A stretch of DNA of 64,000 nucleotides from Tipula vernalis. Lineage: Eukaryota > Arthropoda > Insecta > Diptera > Tipulidae. The position numbers and the translations under genes are program-made. Positions 12,513 to 24,010 of the stretch are shown here, one piece after another (within the stretch, counting starts at the first letter, position 1; every line of letters starts with the position of its first letter). Where the stretch lies: contig OY282560.1 of assembly GCA_958295665.1 (NCBI GenBank), positions 84,978,311-85,042,310 of the forward strand. The letters run 5' to 3'. The notes below the pieces were generated by a model. It ran no database searches, was not told the DNA's origin, and saw only the letters and a list, made by a program, of their open reading frames with translations.

Positions 12513-12555
12513 TCATCAATAGTAGGGGTTTCAATAACCATGGAGCTGTTATAAA

Positions 12556-12572
12556 ATGTTACTTATACTAAG
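12556..12572 (+). CDS. Candidate short first coding exon (start of a secreted-protein gene?)
   Basis: The ATG at 12556 opens MLLIL plus two bases, followed at once by a GTAAAT splice donor (12573). A hydrophobic start of four to six codons followed by an intron is a common layout for insect secreted and cuticular protein genes, and it sits ~80 bp downstream of a good TATA box. An upstream ATG (12540) closes after four codons. No second exon was found: the presumptive intron runs into the P-type element whose inverted repeat begins at 12611. If real, the gene is split or its remaining exons lie beyond the nested transposons. Confidence is low because the exon is only 17 bp. Confidence 0.3.
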
Positions 12573-12610
12573 GTAAATAACAACAGTTGACGCAACATAG
12601 TGTGAACGCG

Positions 12611-12649
12611 CGACTGTCCATAGACACCTACATGTATCCAGACACAGTA
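12611..12649 (+). repeat. Left terminal inverted repeat of the P-type element
   Basis: Begins CGACTGTCCATAGACACC and ends CAGACACAGTA. It pairs with 15967-16005 at 38 of 39 positions. Confidence 0.9.
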
Positions 12650-13025
12650 TTATGTTTTGCACTAACACACATATACGGTCTATTGAATGAAATTGAACAA
12701 CGGACACAAATTAACAAAAAATGCATGGGAATTGTTTTTTGGATGATTTTCATTGAAATGCAAATAAAACTACAAATTTTTTTTTTTAATTTTAATAATT
12801 CAACAATATTTAATAATACATAAATAATAAAATAAATAAAACATAAATTTTGGAATTCAATTCATTTTTGACTAATATATAACTAATATTAATGAAATTA
12901 AAATTAAATAAAACATTTTTAAACAATAAGTAGGAATAACGAAAATTTATCACAATACATATTTCATTAGGTAATTACTTATAAAGAAAATTATAAAGGT
13001 ATATATTATCACATATCAAGAAAAT

Positions 13026-15748
13026 TTATAAAAAATTGTTTAATTTTCTTTTATTAAAATTTACTTTGGTAAAGTTATGGTTTACTTCCTTGCAGTAATT
13101 TAACAATATAATGTTTGCCATGGGAAATAATAACATTTTGAAAATGTTAATATTTGTTTGTCCGCAATTGCAAACTCTATTGGTGTCGATATAAAAATTT
13201 TCTTGCTGAACGCTATTTAAAGTAAGGCAATGTAAAATTTTTCTTTGACTTGTTTCGCAGAAAAATTTTGTTTTCATTTCACCATTACGAATAATTTCTT
13301 GGAAAATTGCGCACATATGGAAAAATAGCTGTTGCATCACCTGAGTTGGTTGAACCAAGCCACCTCTTTGCATATAGTCGAAATAAGTCTCATGAATTTT
13401 AGTCCCTTTTTCTTTAATGAACACAAACTGGCAATCGGAACATGAAATCTTCTTACAAATTGAGTGTGCCGCATAACCGCATACGTAATTATTCGAAATA
13501 TCATCCAATTCCACATTCGCTAAATAATCCGAGTTTAATACATTTGTGTAATCAGACATTGAAACCAGATTTGAGTCATCTACGTACTCAAGGTTTTCGT
13601 TATTTTTAAAAAGATTTAATGGAATTGATTTTCGAAAAATTTTCCTAATTCGCAATTGGTTTTCGGATTCAGAAATATTTCGAAATGAAACGTTGTAACA
13701 CCGTCCCGATAAAAATCTGTATTTACTAAACCTTTTTTCGATGTCATCAGATTGAAATTTACCGAGAAGAATGTAAGCTATACCAAACTGTTTAAATGAG
13801 TATTCTGAGATCTTTATTAACGCTTTCGTAGATTTAACCATGGCAGTGTGTGTTTCACGAGACAACCTACCATTATTATGTTCTGTGTTATGCCAGTCTT
13901 CAAGCCATTCTATGATTTTTTCTAAAAAATTTATTTTACTGTCTTCAGGGCTTGTAATTGGTTCGGAATATTCATTTCGTTTCGCTGTTCCTTTAAATTT
14001 CGATTTTACGTTTAAAATATCCCACCATCTTCTAATTATTTCCAGGAAATCAGCTGTTTCATTTTTGTTATTTTGTAGAAGGGCAGCAATTGTGCTGCAG
14101 TGAAATACATTATCGACAAGTGTAACTTTTTGGCGTTCTAAATTGTTTGGATACATAGATTTAAAGTTCAATTTGAAAGCAGTTTTAGCAGGTAAGCTTA
14201 TTTCTTTCATATATTGCTCTCTTAAATCGGAAAATCGAGCATATTTAATTTCTCGGGTTTCGAAGTCTGGGTATACAAATGAATAATCAAAATTTTTAAC
14301 ATTTAACCAATTATTGCGTATATTTTTAAAAATATGGACAGAATCATAACAACAAAATACAAGACGTTCAGAATCGCAGGGATGGAGGAATGAGAAACTA
14401 TCTTTATTGCCAGTAAACATTTCAAACATTGTTCTTTTTATACTATTATTGTCGGTCATAATTACAAAAACTTCTAAACCAATATTGTATAAATACTGCA
14501 AGATGTTTTTGGTTAGCTGCAGTTCTTTCCCTGTGCAAGTTTTAACGGATATCAATTTCACAACTTCCTTGAAATTTCCAAATGCAGATTTAACCATAAA
14601 AGTTTGAACAGTCTTAGCTAAAGAATCTGAATTATTGTTTGCGAAACCTTTTACACTACCACTTTTGTAATCAATCCCGGATTTAACGTAAATTTCGTCA
14701 ATCATTAAAATTACTTTCTTTTCCCTATCGGTTAAAGTTTCAACAATGTTTTTTAAGTAATTATTATTGGAAATTTCTGTGTTAGGAGAAACATTTAAAG
14801 ATGTGGAAATGTGGCGAATATGTTCCGGATGTGGTAGAGTTAAATATTGCCGTATAATATTGTAGGCTGCACTAGACTGCGAATGTAAAAGGTGGGAAAC
14901 TATTATAGTATTTTAGGAATATCTAGGTACTTTACTTTTCATTAATAATAATTTTATTTGATCGGTCAAAAAATTCAGCTCGTTATAAAATTCAAAGTCG
15001 TCAGGGATGTTTTCTAAAGCCAAATTCATTATGTTAAGCGCATTTTCCAACAGGGTGTTACAATCTTTAGAAGTATTAATATTTTCAAAATTTTTATATC
15101 TTACCAACAGATTTTCCAATTGAGACCAGAGTGTTAATTTTAAAGTATTTGGAAGAATCCAATTTAAATCTTGCTTACTTACTAACTCACTATATGTAAA
15201 AATATTGACCTTCAAATCACTGCAAATCACTATTCTTATTTTGAAATTACATCCTTTTTGTAAATCACCATCAACTATGTAAAAAGTCAAACTAGCTTTT
15301 TGTTCGAAAGTCTTATACTCTGTTAAAATGTTTTTGTTCATTTTCTCTTTATAATTTTGTAGAACGTCCTGATATCCCTTAATCATGTCGGCTTGCAGAA
15401 TAGCTTCATTATTTTTCTCAATTCTACAATTGATTTCTTCTAGTCGCTTTTCTGGTGGCTTACGTTTGTTTGGCGGTTCGTGTTGATGAGGTTGGCCGGG
15501 AAAAACTGTTGGAATGCTCCCATTTAACAATTTTGATCGTGAAATTGGGTAATTTGTATCTTCGTTTCTCAGCATTAAATTTTTTTGCACTTGACCTGGT
15601 AAAAAATTGGCTTTTTAATAGCTGCTATCCATTTAAATTTCAAATTTGAATCCACAGGAAAAGAAAATGTCGGAATTGTCTCACTATTGTTTTCTTTATT
15701 TTGGGTCGAATTACTCAAGCACCCATCAACACAACATCTTCGAGGCAT
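13026..15748 (-). pseudogene. P-element-like (THAP-domain) transposase, broken
   Basis: P-family transposases bind DNA with a THAP zinc finger and cut and paste with an RNase H-like core. The start at 15748 opens MPRRCCVDGC, the first zinc pair of a THAP finger, followed by the conserved Trp (KWIAAI) and, after a frame change near 15600, a PTVF-type THAP end. The expected C-x2-H pair is missing, so the finger is damaged. A coiled-coil-like Lys/Glu-rich segment follows. One in-frame TAA (14913-14915) splits the rest: the same frame continues on both sides without loss. In the 559-codon part (13026-14705) the likely catalytic acids are D3 (MIDEIYV), D85 (IMTDNNS) and E323 (DDIEKRF), and YDSVHIFKNIRNNW matches the conserved histidine/RNNW block. 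The C-terminus looks complete. Confidence 0.85.
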
Positions 15749-15966
15749 ATTTTCTAATTGTATTCCATTAAATACGGAATTTGTTTATAAAAGCCGAACT
15801 GTAATATTATAATAACACAACACTAAAATAATTAATTGAAAACATTAAATAATTCAAATAAATCCAGTGACATTACCTTAAAACACAACGTTCCACTTCG
15901 AAATATAGAGAGAAACTAAACAAATTCAATAAAGAAAAAATTGAATACACACATTGACAAAAATAT

Positions 15967-16005
15967 TACTGTGTCTGGATACATGTAGGTGTCTATGGAC
16001 TGTCG
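15967..16005 (-). repeat. Right terminal inverted repeat of the P-type element
   Basis: Read on the minus strand it begins CGACAGTCCATAGACACC. The single difference from the left copy is A for T at the fifth base. Confidence 0.9.
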
Positions 16006-16136
16006 CAGTGTTGCGATGTGTAAACAGGCTAAATAGAGGCAATGCAAGAGATGATTATTGTTTTGTTTATATATTACAAAAACAAAAAATTTTTTTAGTT
16101 CAAAAATATCTTATTTTTCAAGGCGATTTTCACTAA

Positions 16137-16503
16137 TGTCGTTTTCGATTCGCTTTTACCACCTCTTTCAAAAATCAATCCGTGAATTGAACAAGAAAAT
16201 CAAATTGCCTGGTTATTTTTATGTGTGTGTATATTTTTGACTTCTTGAAAAATATTATTGAACATAATATTTGAGTAGGCGTAGCAACAAAATGACAGTT
16301 CTAGTGAAAATGACAGCGAAATAACAGTATTTGTTGTTGGTATCAGTAAATGAGGGGTAAATCTGACAAAAAATCGAGATATATGACCGAGCAAAAATTT
16401 TGCTCGACCGATTGATTTTATTGGGCGAATCGAATAACTTGACATCAGAAAAATCAATCGATTGCGTCATAGATTGATTTTATTTGGTGAATCGAAGACG
16501 ACA
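16137..16503. mobile_element. MITE with TAA target duplication (PIF/Harbinger-like)
   Basis: Left end TGTCGTTTTCGATTCG; the right end read inward is TGTCGTCTTCGATTCA. It is flanked by TAA on both sides (16134-16136 and 16504-16506). The paralogous host repeat at about 42970 reads CTAAGAAATAAAC with no insert, showing the empty site. A 3-bp TAA/TTA duplication is the hallmark of PIF/Harbinger elements; no transposase is present. Near the right end a ~70 bp unit (GATTGATTTTATT...GAATCGAA) occurs twice. Confidence 0.75.
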
Positions 16504-16886
16504 TAAGAAATAAACCAGAGTTCGGCAGTCGAGTTGGGTTCGGGTTCAGGTTCAAAGCAAGAAAATAATTGGGTTCGGGTTCAGGTTTGGGTTCAGGTTC
16601 GGGTTAATAAAAAAATATAACTTCACACACAGGTAAAAAAAAATCTATATATCGTCACCTCAGTATTTGAGTGTTACAAACGCTTCTGATCATTTTGAAG
16701 TTAGGTTTGCCAATATATAATGTGACGATCCTAACTGCAAATTGACTAAAATTCGTTTGTGTTACTTAAATACTGGACTGATGAAGTGGTATAATAACTA
16801 CGTTGAAAACTGATTTGACGATCCAGTCTACATTTTTACGTAAAATGGCAGTTCTAACTCCAAAATTACAAAAATGACGATATTTA

Positions 16887-17126
16887 TTATTTCATTAAAA
16901 ACATTTCGTTTAGTTTGACGAATAGGATATCTTTTAATGATTCTTCTTGAAGATGCACTCTTTGTGGTGTTAAAATAAACTTTAAAGCCGAAAATGCCCA
17001 TTCCACACTGACTTGCGTTGCAGGAATCGCTAACACACGCTTCATATAAAAGTGGAATTTTAATTTTATGGTTTTCCCACTATTCCATAATATTTTTCTC
17101 CTTGTGGGCCCGTGAAAAGGATTCAT
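16887..17126 (-). pseudogene. hAT transposase C-terminal dimerisation domain (fragment)
   Basis: The frame reads IPATQVSVEWAFSALKFILT, then PQRVHLQEESLKDILFVKLN. This is the hAT family C-terminal dimerisation block (family pattern: P-A-(T/S)-S-V-x-S-E-R-x-F-S ... L-x-P-E-x-(V/L)-x-x-L-(L/I)-F-L-x-x-N). Trp replaces the usual Arg after Glu. Upstream coding sequence, which should lie to the right of 17126, is replaced by a repeat related to the element at 4152-5218. The fragment ends at a natural-looking C-terminus. It belongs to the hAT element bounded by AAATAAAC. Confidence 0.8.
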
Positions 17127-17149
17127 AAACAGTGAACTCCTGTTATACG

Positions 17150-18822
17150 TTTACAGCAGACGGCTGTGAAATTTTTATTCATTTTGCTATGTTTACAAAA
17201 TATTTTGACGTTTTGACAAAATTGTTGTGGCATACAGATTAGGCGCGGATACTTTTAGTTGGTCCGATTTTCCTTTTTTTGCAATTAAAAATAAATATAA
17301 AAAATTTTTATTTAATATGATTGTTTAAGCGAGGACAACCATTTACAACCTTCAAGAAATCGATTTTTTTCCTTTAAAAGTTATTTTAATATGTGTAGAA
17401 TAGGGAAAGTTTCATTATTTAGGCCAAAATTCAAAGCTCTTGTAAATAGAGCCAATTTCCCGGCCTCCCTTTCATTCTACTCCAAGAGCCCAGCGCAGGT
17501 ATACGAACTAAAGAGCAGCGGGATGTTTTTTTCGGTGCCAAAGATTGTTCAGAGACTATTGGGCCGATCAGGCTACAATTTTGCACACGTTTTCGTAACA
17601 TATAAGACCACTTAGTGGACCTTAACCTATACATTTCTCAAAATAAACTAGTTTTTTTGATCAAAGAAGAAGAAAAAAATTATCGAAAATATCCATTTTT
17701 TGATTTTATGTTTGCCATTTATCCAATTGATAACTTATTATTGAAAGATTAGGTTTATCAAGTGACCACAGGAATATACTGACCACATCCTTTTGCCCTT
17801 CTATTTCAGATCATTCTTCCCGGCGCTCCAATTGGCACCGTAAAAAAAATGCCTCCGCGACCATGTGTCTTCATCATGATATATCTCCGTCAATTTCAAT
17901 ATTTTCAATGATTAAAAATGGAAATACTTGTTAAAATATTTATAATAAACTCAAAATTTCAAAAAGATCCATTTATTTCTTCCTCTTCAAAAAAAAATCC
18001 TAAAAATCTGCTCAATTTTGGCGTTTTAAATGGTTGTCCCCCTTAAAACATCGTTTGGCCAACGTGCACCAAATTTTGTTAACACTTTTGCGGTTATAAC
18101 GGCATATTCAGTCAAACAGACATGCTTCTACGTATCATTTAAATAAAGTTAATTTATGATATGCAGTGCAATTTTCCATTGAAATGCAACAGAAATTGTA
18201 TATGAAAGTCCCAGTCCCGGTGAAACGTCGTTCTTCTCAAACTCTATATGAAAAATTAGCGCCTGTCCTAGCGGATCCACCAATAATTTTTTTATCCACG
18301 AAAGTATAAAGGGTCCAAAGGAATTCTAATTTTCTTCAATAAGGTGCCAAGCTGTCTTTTTGTCGGTTGTATGTTCCCCAATAAGTAAGACTTATTATTA
18401 TGAAATTACAAAGAAAAGTGTGACATTTGTTTACCTTAAATAAACAGAAAATCCTCTTCAACTAATTGACTAATTAATTTAGCAAACGTTAGCACACGTA
18501 CCATTTTGGGTTTAAAATATATAATCACAAATAATCCAGCCCTATAATTACATTATATACCTATGTAGCGTCTTGTTTTGTGAAAAATACAAAGGATAAT
18601 TTATTTTGGTTTAAACATATATGTATAAACGACTTTTTAATATTTTATAAGTACCCTCAATACGTACTAATAAGATTTTCGCTAATATATCGAGTTTTTT
18701 AATTTGGTTTCATACATGAAATTATTTTACAGCAGTTTTAGTTGCATTCAGTTTTCTGTTTTTTTAAATAAAATTTTATATCGAGTTGTTTTTTTCTCTA
18801 AAATTTGCGCTTGGTTCCTATG
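17150..18822. repeat. Second, longer copy (B) of the element at 4152-5218, nested in the hAT element
   Basis: 17152-17300 resembles 4255-4390 (ATTCATTTTGCTATGTTTAC, TTGTTGTGGCATA) and 18045-18822 resembles 4435-5218 (TTTGGCCAACGTGCACCAAA and onward). It ends at the same inverted terminus, TTGCGCTTGGTTCCTATG. It has ~740 bp of extra internal sequence (17300-18045), including a GC-richer patch at 17440-17620 that is open on both strands but unrecognised. Its left terminal repeat is missing, so the left boundary is approximate. Confidence 0.65.
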
Positions 18823-19110
18823 CTGTTCAAAGTTAGCCCAGCTGTCTAAATTGTTGGATTAAGATAAATATTATAGATGAGATGCGATTTTTTTTGGTCA
18901 ACCCGGAATCCGGTTGAATCGAACCCGCGAAATGTTGGGTTCGGGTTCAGGTTCGGGTTCGAAAAGATTACTAAAAATCTTTGAACCGGAGCGGGTTCGA
19001 TGTTCGGGTTCGGTTCGAAACCCTGAAATAAACATTTTCATGACTCAATTTTTAAATCAAATAAAATTACATAAGAGTTTTTTATGAACATTTTCGTATA
19101 AAAATAAAAC

Positions 19111-22100
19111 AAAAGCTCATAATTCTAATAATCTAAAATATTAAATGAAAATAATTGTTTTTCCTTATAGTTTCATAAGGCGCATTTGGTTTAACCAAAT
19201 TCAAATTGGTATTCATTTCGAAATCGCGTCCTCGCTGAATTTCGAAAAAAAATCACGGCTAAAAATGTTACTCAAAACATTTTTGATATATAAAAATTAT
19301 TTTGTAATTTACGTTAGACACTGGCACGAAAATTAAAAAATCACAATCACCAACCAAACAACAATTTTTGTTATGTCCAAAGAAATTGAATGTACATACA
19401 TGACAGACAACTGTTAGAACTTTAAAAATAAAATTTAGCAAAGAATCGATGAGCCTGGTGCTAAACCCAATAACTAAAAAATATTATTGGATTTTGAAAA
19501 CCACGTACACAGCGGGTATTCACGAATACCAAAATAGTATTGGATTAATGGCATTGTTGTTGTAAATGGTCAAATAAAATGCGCCTAATGTAAAGAAAAA
19601 ATTGTAGGTACCTTATTTTAAGCTTAGTAAAAAATATAGTCGATACTGGAGGCTCTTATTTATACAGTAGGCTCTAGTATATGCATCTAGAAGTTATTTA
19701 GAACCCGATAAACTGTGTGCATTTATTATAATTAGATGAAATAAAGCACGTCTATACATCCACGGTTACGTCATTCAAGAAAAAAAAAAAATTGAATAAC
19801 AATAGAATGACGACATTAATAGCAAGATCATGCTTAGATTCAAATTGGGTGTGATTTCAATTTGTCAACAACACACTTAATACGGAGCAAAAACCAGCAT
19901 AACTTCATTAGATAAATGTTTACACTCTAATTAATTTATTATATTTAAGACAAATTATATGGGCGCTTATGTAGCAAAGGTTAGATTTAGCAAGTCGCAA
20001 AAAATTTTATTTCTGTTTCCAATTTTAAATTGATTAATGATTTAGAATTAATTAGTCGCGCGTGCAAATGTTGTTTTAATATTTTATAGTAACTTCCTTG
20101 CCTTAACTAATTTACTATAATTCTCTGTGTGTATAGTAAATACTTATGTAATTGGGATTTTTGGAAAACAATAAATACTGGCTTGGTTCCACATTAATCA
20201 TTTTTTTTTTGTATAGTAATTCTGATACAGACAAATCTTTATACCTGTATTATATCCCGGATTCATCTTTAACCAAATTTCCCACATTCAACAAAATATT
20301 ATCAAAGCAAAATCGAAAAAATGTCAATTCATTTTAATTATTGTTGTTACGTTATTACTTAATATAAAAATAATAAACAGCAACGTGGTGAAAGTCTCGT
20401 GGAATATTTTTTACAAGAGCAACGATGTGTAACATATTTCAAGATTCGTGCTTTATTTTTCAAATAAATACTATTTACAGTTGATATTGGTTTTCACCGG
20501 AAATGGTTTATTCCATGTAGAAAAGGAGAGAAAGAAATATAAACGTTTAAGTAAATAAAACATTTAATCGCAATAAATTTACGGAAATATTATTATTTGC
20601 TGAATGGTTTGGGTATATAGGTATACTATATGTATTTTGTACATAATAAAATGATAAGAAATCTACATACATGTTTAAGTCATACAGGTTCAAACAAAGC
20701 AGTACATACGAGTATATCTATATCTGATATACTCAAAGATAATTCAAACTCACGTGTACAACCGTACACATTATAATTATAATTAATATAATAATTTATA
20801 ATAAATGAATATTGGAGATAACATATTTTTGATAGTGCTGTATACAATTTTTTTATTCTACAATAATAAATAATTATAGATATGTATAACTAAAACAAAA
20901 AAAAAATAAAATGTCTTAATTAATTAAAAAAATATACATAATTTTTTATGTAAGCACATCATATATCAACACTACAACGTTTTTCGTTATGTTTATTTAA
21001 ATTTGCGCGCCGCGCACAAACATATTCACACACAATATTTGCACACACCACAAAAGAGCAAAACCATAAATATGTTAATTAGTCTAATTTCTGTTGTTGT
21101 ATTTACGTTATAAAATATAGTATGAGAAAAATTATGTTATCAAAATGAAGAGTTCTACGAAAGGTTTGAAAACTTACCGCAATTAGTAAATGACCTAAAA
21201 TTGTTTTTTTTTCTACGTTCTTTATATTATAACGTCCAGGGCGTTTTGTTTGTCCACATATGGATGCGCGCATGCTTACAAATATCATACACCTTTAAAG
21301 TCTTCTATTTTCCTAGAATGTGCCGGTAGAGGCGAGCTTTAATTATACACTTTAGATGGCTAACTAAAGTTAATAAAATTCGGAAATTCCTCAAATAAAA
21401 TTAATAATCAGCTAATACAAATTTATTTGTTAATTATTTATAAAAAGGTTTTTTTTTTTTTTTTTAGAAAATTATGTGGTGGAAATAACTTTTCCTTGAA
21501 AAACTGTGACAACTTAAATTAGCGAAGCAGCGTAAGAAACTAAATATTAATAGTTAGTGTTATCAACTGTTTATTTGTCAACCGGAAATTCACCGTTTTT
21601 ATTATGTTCCCGCAGAAATTGTGGCATACATATTTTTGTTAGTAACTCTAGGGGGAATTTATACTAAATCACAGAACACGTAATTCGCTATCGGCGAAGT
21701 TTTTAATCAGAGTACTTATTTATTTAACAAAAAAAAAAAAAAAAAAAAAAAGGATAAAGCATAGCTTTGCTATCCATACAATATAATTTAAAAATATACT
21801 ATATATGCAAAATTAAAATTTATTTTGAATAAAATTAGTGGAAAGCTCCTTTTAGAAATGAAAATTGCTTTGCTATCGTTCGTTCAAATACACCTGATAT
21901 TATACGTTCAGGTTCTAATTCTATTCCATTTAAAGAAAAGCATTAACTTCTGTAATAACAAACCATGATTTAAAGATGAGTGTGAAGTTTATGCTAAAAA
22001 AAAACATTCGCGTGAAGTTTATCCTAAACTATCCTGAAACAAAAAAAAAAAAAAAATAGGATCGTTTAAGGATAAACTTCACGTCTTTGCACAAATGTGT

Positions 22101-22140
22101 GAAGTTTTTCCTAAATTTTAATAGCTTTGCATGTGTTCGT
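19111..22140. other. Non-coding stretch
   Basis: AT-rich sequence with a run of about 24 A at 21728-21751 and a small GC-rich spot (GCGCGCCGCGC, about 21005). Several frames of 60-63 codons have no family features. No terminal repeats were defined. Confidence 0.4.
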
Positions 22141-23339
22141 GATTTTAATATACTTAATTCGAATTAACCGATAGTCAGCAATGGATGTGAAGTTTTCCAC
22201 ACTTTTTTCCACAGTAATACGTATACAAATCATATTGGAAAAAAACAAATCATATTGGATTCTAACTAATTTTTCATGTGTTGGTGCGTATTGTACACTG
22301 TTAAGAATCCGTATAATATAATTTTACTAAATTTCGATTTAAAAAACCGAATAAAATTAATGCAATATAATTTTTGTTCAAATAAATTATTATTAATGCA
22401 ATACGTAAAACTAATTTAATTTGAGATAACGATATTTAGTATTTGATATTACTATACAACGGTGTAATCTAATAAACTGAATTGTTTATTCTCAATTATA
22501 TAATAAAAATATTATAATATCTATAATAAAAACAGTTTTTAAGCACAGTAGTAACGGAATGGTAAACCAATTTAATTAAATTTATTTAAGTAATTATATT
22601 CGCCAGTTCGTTTATATCCGCTGGTCAGTGTACAAAAACGTTTATTTAGTTTTTTTTATATGAAGTTTTGCTAAAAACAAATGCCACGATATGAAGTTTA
22701 AGTTAATAATAATAATTTACAATAGATTTGTGTCATGTATTTTGAAAAGGGAATAATCCATAACCCTTTAATATCCAGGAAAACGGTGAAATAAAACAGC
22801 CAATTTTAACACCTTTATAGCTGATTTATCAACTAAACTTATTATCAAATTTATATTTTTCGATGCAACTTACAAACGATCTCTTTATTTTCTGCTTTAA
22901 ATACAAAATTTTGCTCAAATCTCATATTTTTTGTTTGCTAATAAATTTCAAAAACAACAGACATAACCTCATAAAAAACGAAAAATGATCTCAGTTTATT
23001 TGCAACTTTCTTTGATTATAAAGGGTCAGCGGATTATTTAATTTAAACAAAATATGTTAAATAGTATTTCAGATTTTTAATACAACCTTCACCGTTTCTT
23101 CAAGATAATTTTAATTAACAATTTTGCAATTTTATTGGACTGGTATCTCATATAAAAAAATGTAATCAAACAATTTTGTACACGGACTAGCACCTCTTGC
23201 GAAAATGTTTGTAAAGCTGATGTACTAAAACACGATCTATAGTTTTCTGCTACCAGTTAAGCTTGTTCAATCAAACATCGAAGTTCTAAAACTAAAAACC
23301 AAAGTTACAAACCACAAAAATATCAAATAGTTTTAGTTC

Positions 23340-23735
23340 AACATATTTATTATTTGGTTCCAATTGGAATTCAAATACATATACTGCATTCAAAATGTAA
23401 TTTAATTACAAAATTTTTCGAATAAAAGTGATTTCCTGGGAAAATAATACCATTCAGAGGCAATATTAGTGGAATTTAGTCAAAATAAATTATGAGCCAT
23501 AAGAAAATGAATCCAAATCACTGTCAAGTGGCGTAAATGACATTTAACAATTTTTAGTCTTAATCACCAGAAAAAACATCCAGTTTAAATTAATTCCTGG
23601 TTTAAGAAATAATAGACAACAATTTTAATTATGGGATAATAGACAACAATTGTAAGCAGCTACTAAATGTACTATCGGATCCCTAGTTCAAATATCTAGA
23701 AGTTTCTGTTAACGGTCAATGAACGATATCAGACG
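23340..23735 (+). repeat. Left inverted arm of the palindromic element
   Basis: The inverted match to 26085-26465 runs from TTCCAATTGGAATTC to GTTAACGGTCAATGAACG, with substitutions and small gaps. The length is approximate. Confidence 0.7.
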
Positions 23736-23739
23736 AAAT

Positions 23740-24010
23740 CCAAATTGGTACCTAAAGTTTCCAGACGAATTTATTCTCCAGGATAGGGGGTATTTCTTGG
23801 ACTCGATGGACTGAATAGTAGGTCAGCTACTACATGTACTATCGGAAAGTGAATTCAAATCTCTGGCAAGGGGTGCTAAAGCCCATTTATAAGTTTGAGC
23901 TAAAATCTCAATTTTTATAAAAAGTTTCCAATAAAATTTATTCCCCTGGATAGGGGGAGTTTTTGGGCTCGATGGATGTAGTAGTAGGTCACCTACCACA
24001 TGTACTATCG
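23740..24010 (-). repeat. Inverted satellite units (about 1.5)
   Basis: Here the satellite reads in the opposite sense (ACATGTACTATCGGAAAGTG, AATTCAAATCTCTGGCAA). Orientation switches at about 24010, where CATGTACTATCGCTTAGCG meets TTCCTTGCCAGAGATTTG. Confidence 0.85.

Larger units (their letters stand above)
12611..16005 (-). mobile_element. P-superfamily DNA transposon, near full length, inactive
   Basis: A 3.4 kb element bounded by 39-bp inverted repeats (CGACWGTCCATAGACACC..., one mismatch between ends) at 12611-12649 and 15967-16005. It encloses a THAP/P-type transposase gene on the minus strand. The sequence just outside the perfect repeats still shows CGCAACA on both sides (12591 and about 16014), so the true ends may be 10-20 bp further out. 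I could not define the 8-bp target duplication typical of P elements. It sits ~40 bp downstream of a candidate splice donor. Confidence 0.88.
16516..19025 (-). mobile_element. hAT transposon with 8-bp target duplication
   Basis: The element starts CAGAGTTCGG and ends CGAAACCCTG (inward CAGGGTTTCG, the classic hAT CAGGG-type end). Exact copies of AAATAAAC flank it (16508-16515 and 19026-19033). The unoccupied paralogue at about 42972 carries a single AAATAAAC in the same context. Both subterminal zones are packed with GGGTTCGGGTTCAGGTTC-type short repeats (16535-16610 and 18900-19020), in the same orientation at both ends. Inside are a piece of hAT transposase (16887-17126) and a second repeat related to copy A (17150-18822). 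Confidence 0.9.
16036..19110 (+). repeat. Host dispersed repeat, copy 1, interrupted by two transposons
   Basis: The segments 16036-16136, 16507-16515 and 19026-19110 together resemble 38030-38064 plus 42870-43065. Shared words include GATGATTATTGT, TATTACAAAAACAA, GAAATAAACATTTTCAT, ATGAACATTTTCGTA and AAACAAAAGCTCAT. In copy 1 the repeat is split by a MITE (16137-16503) and by a hAT element (16516-19025); in copy 2 it is split by the Helitron. The repeat itself has no recognised coding content. Confidence 0.7.

Noticed and set aside
16530..16612. Telomere-like GGGTTC/GGTTCGGG arrays
   Set aside because: They sit symmetrically at both ends of the hAT element and are its subterminal repeats; the insect telomere unit TTAGG is not present.
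17391..17634. Overlapping GC-richer frames on both strands
   Set aside because: Open on both strands but without any domain; kept only as part of the nested repeat description.
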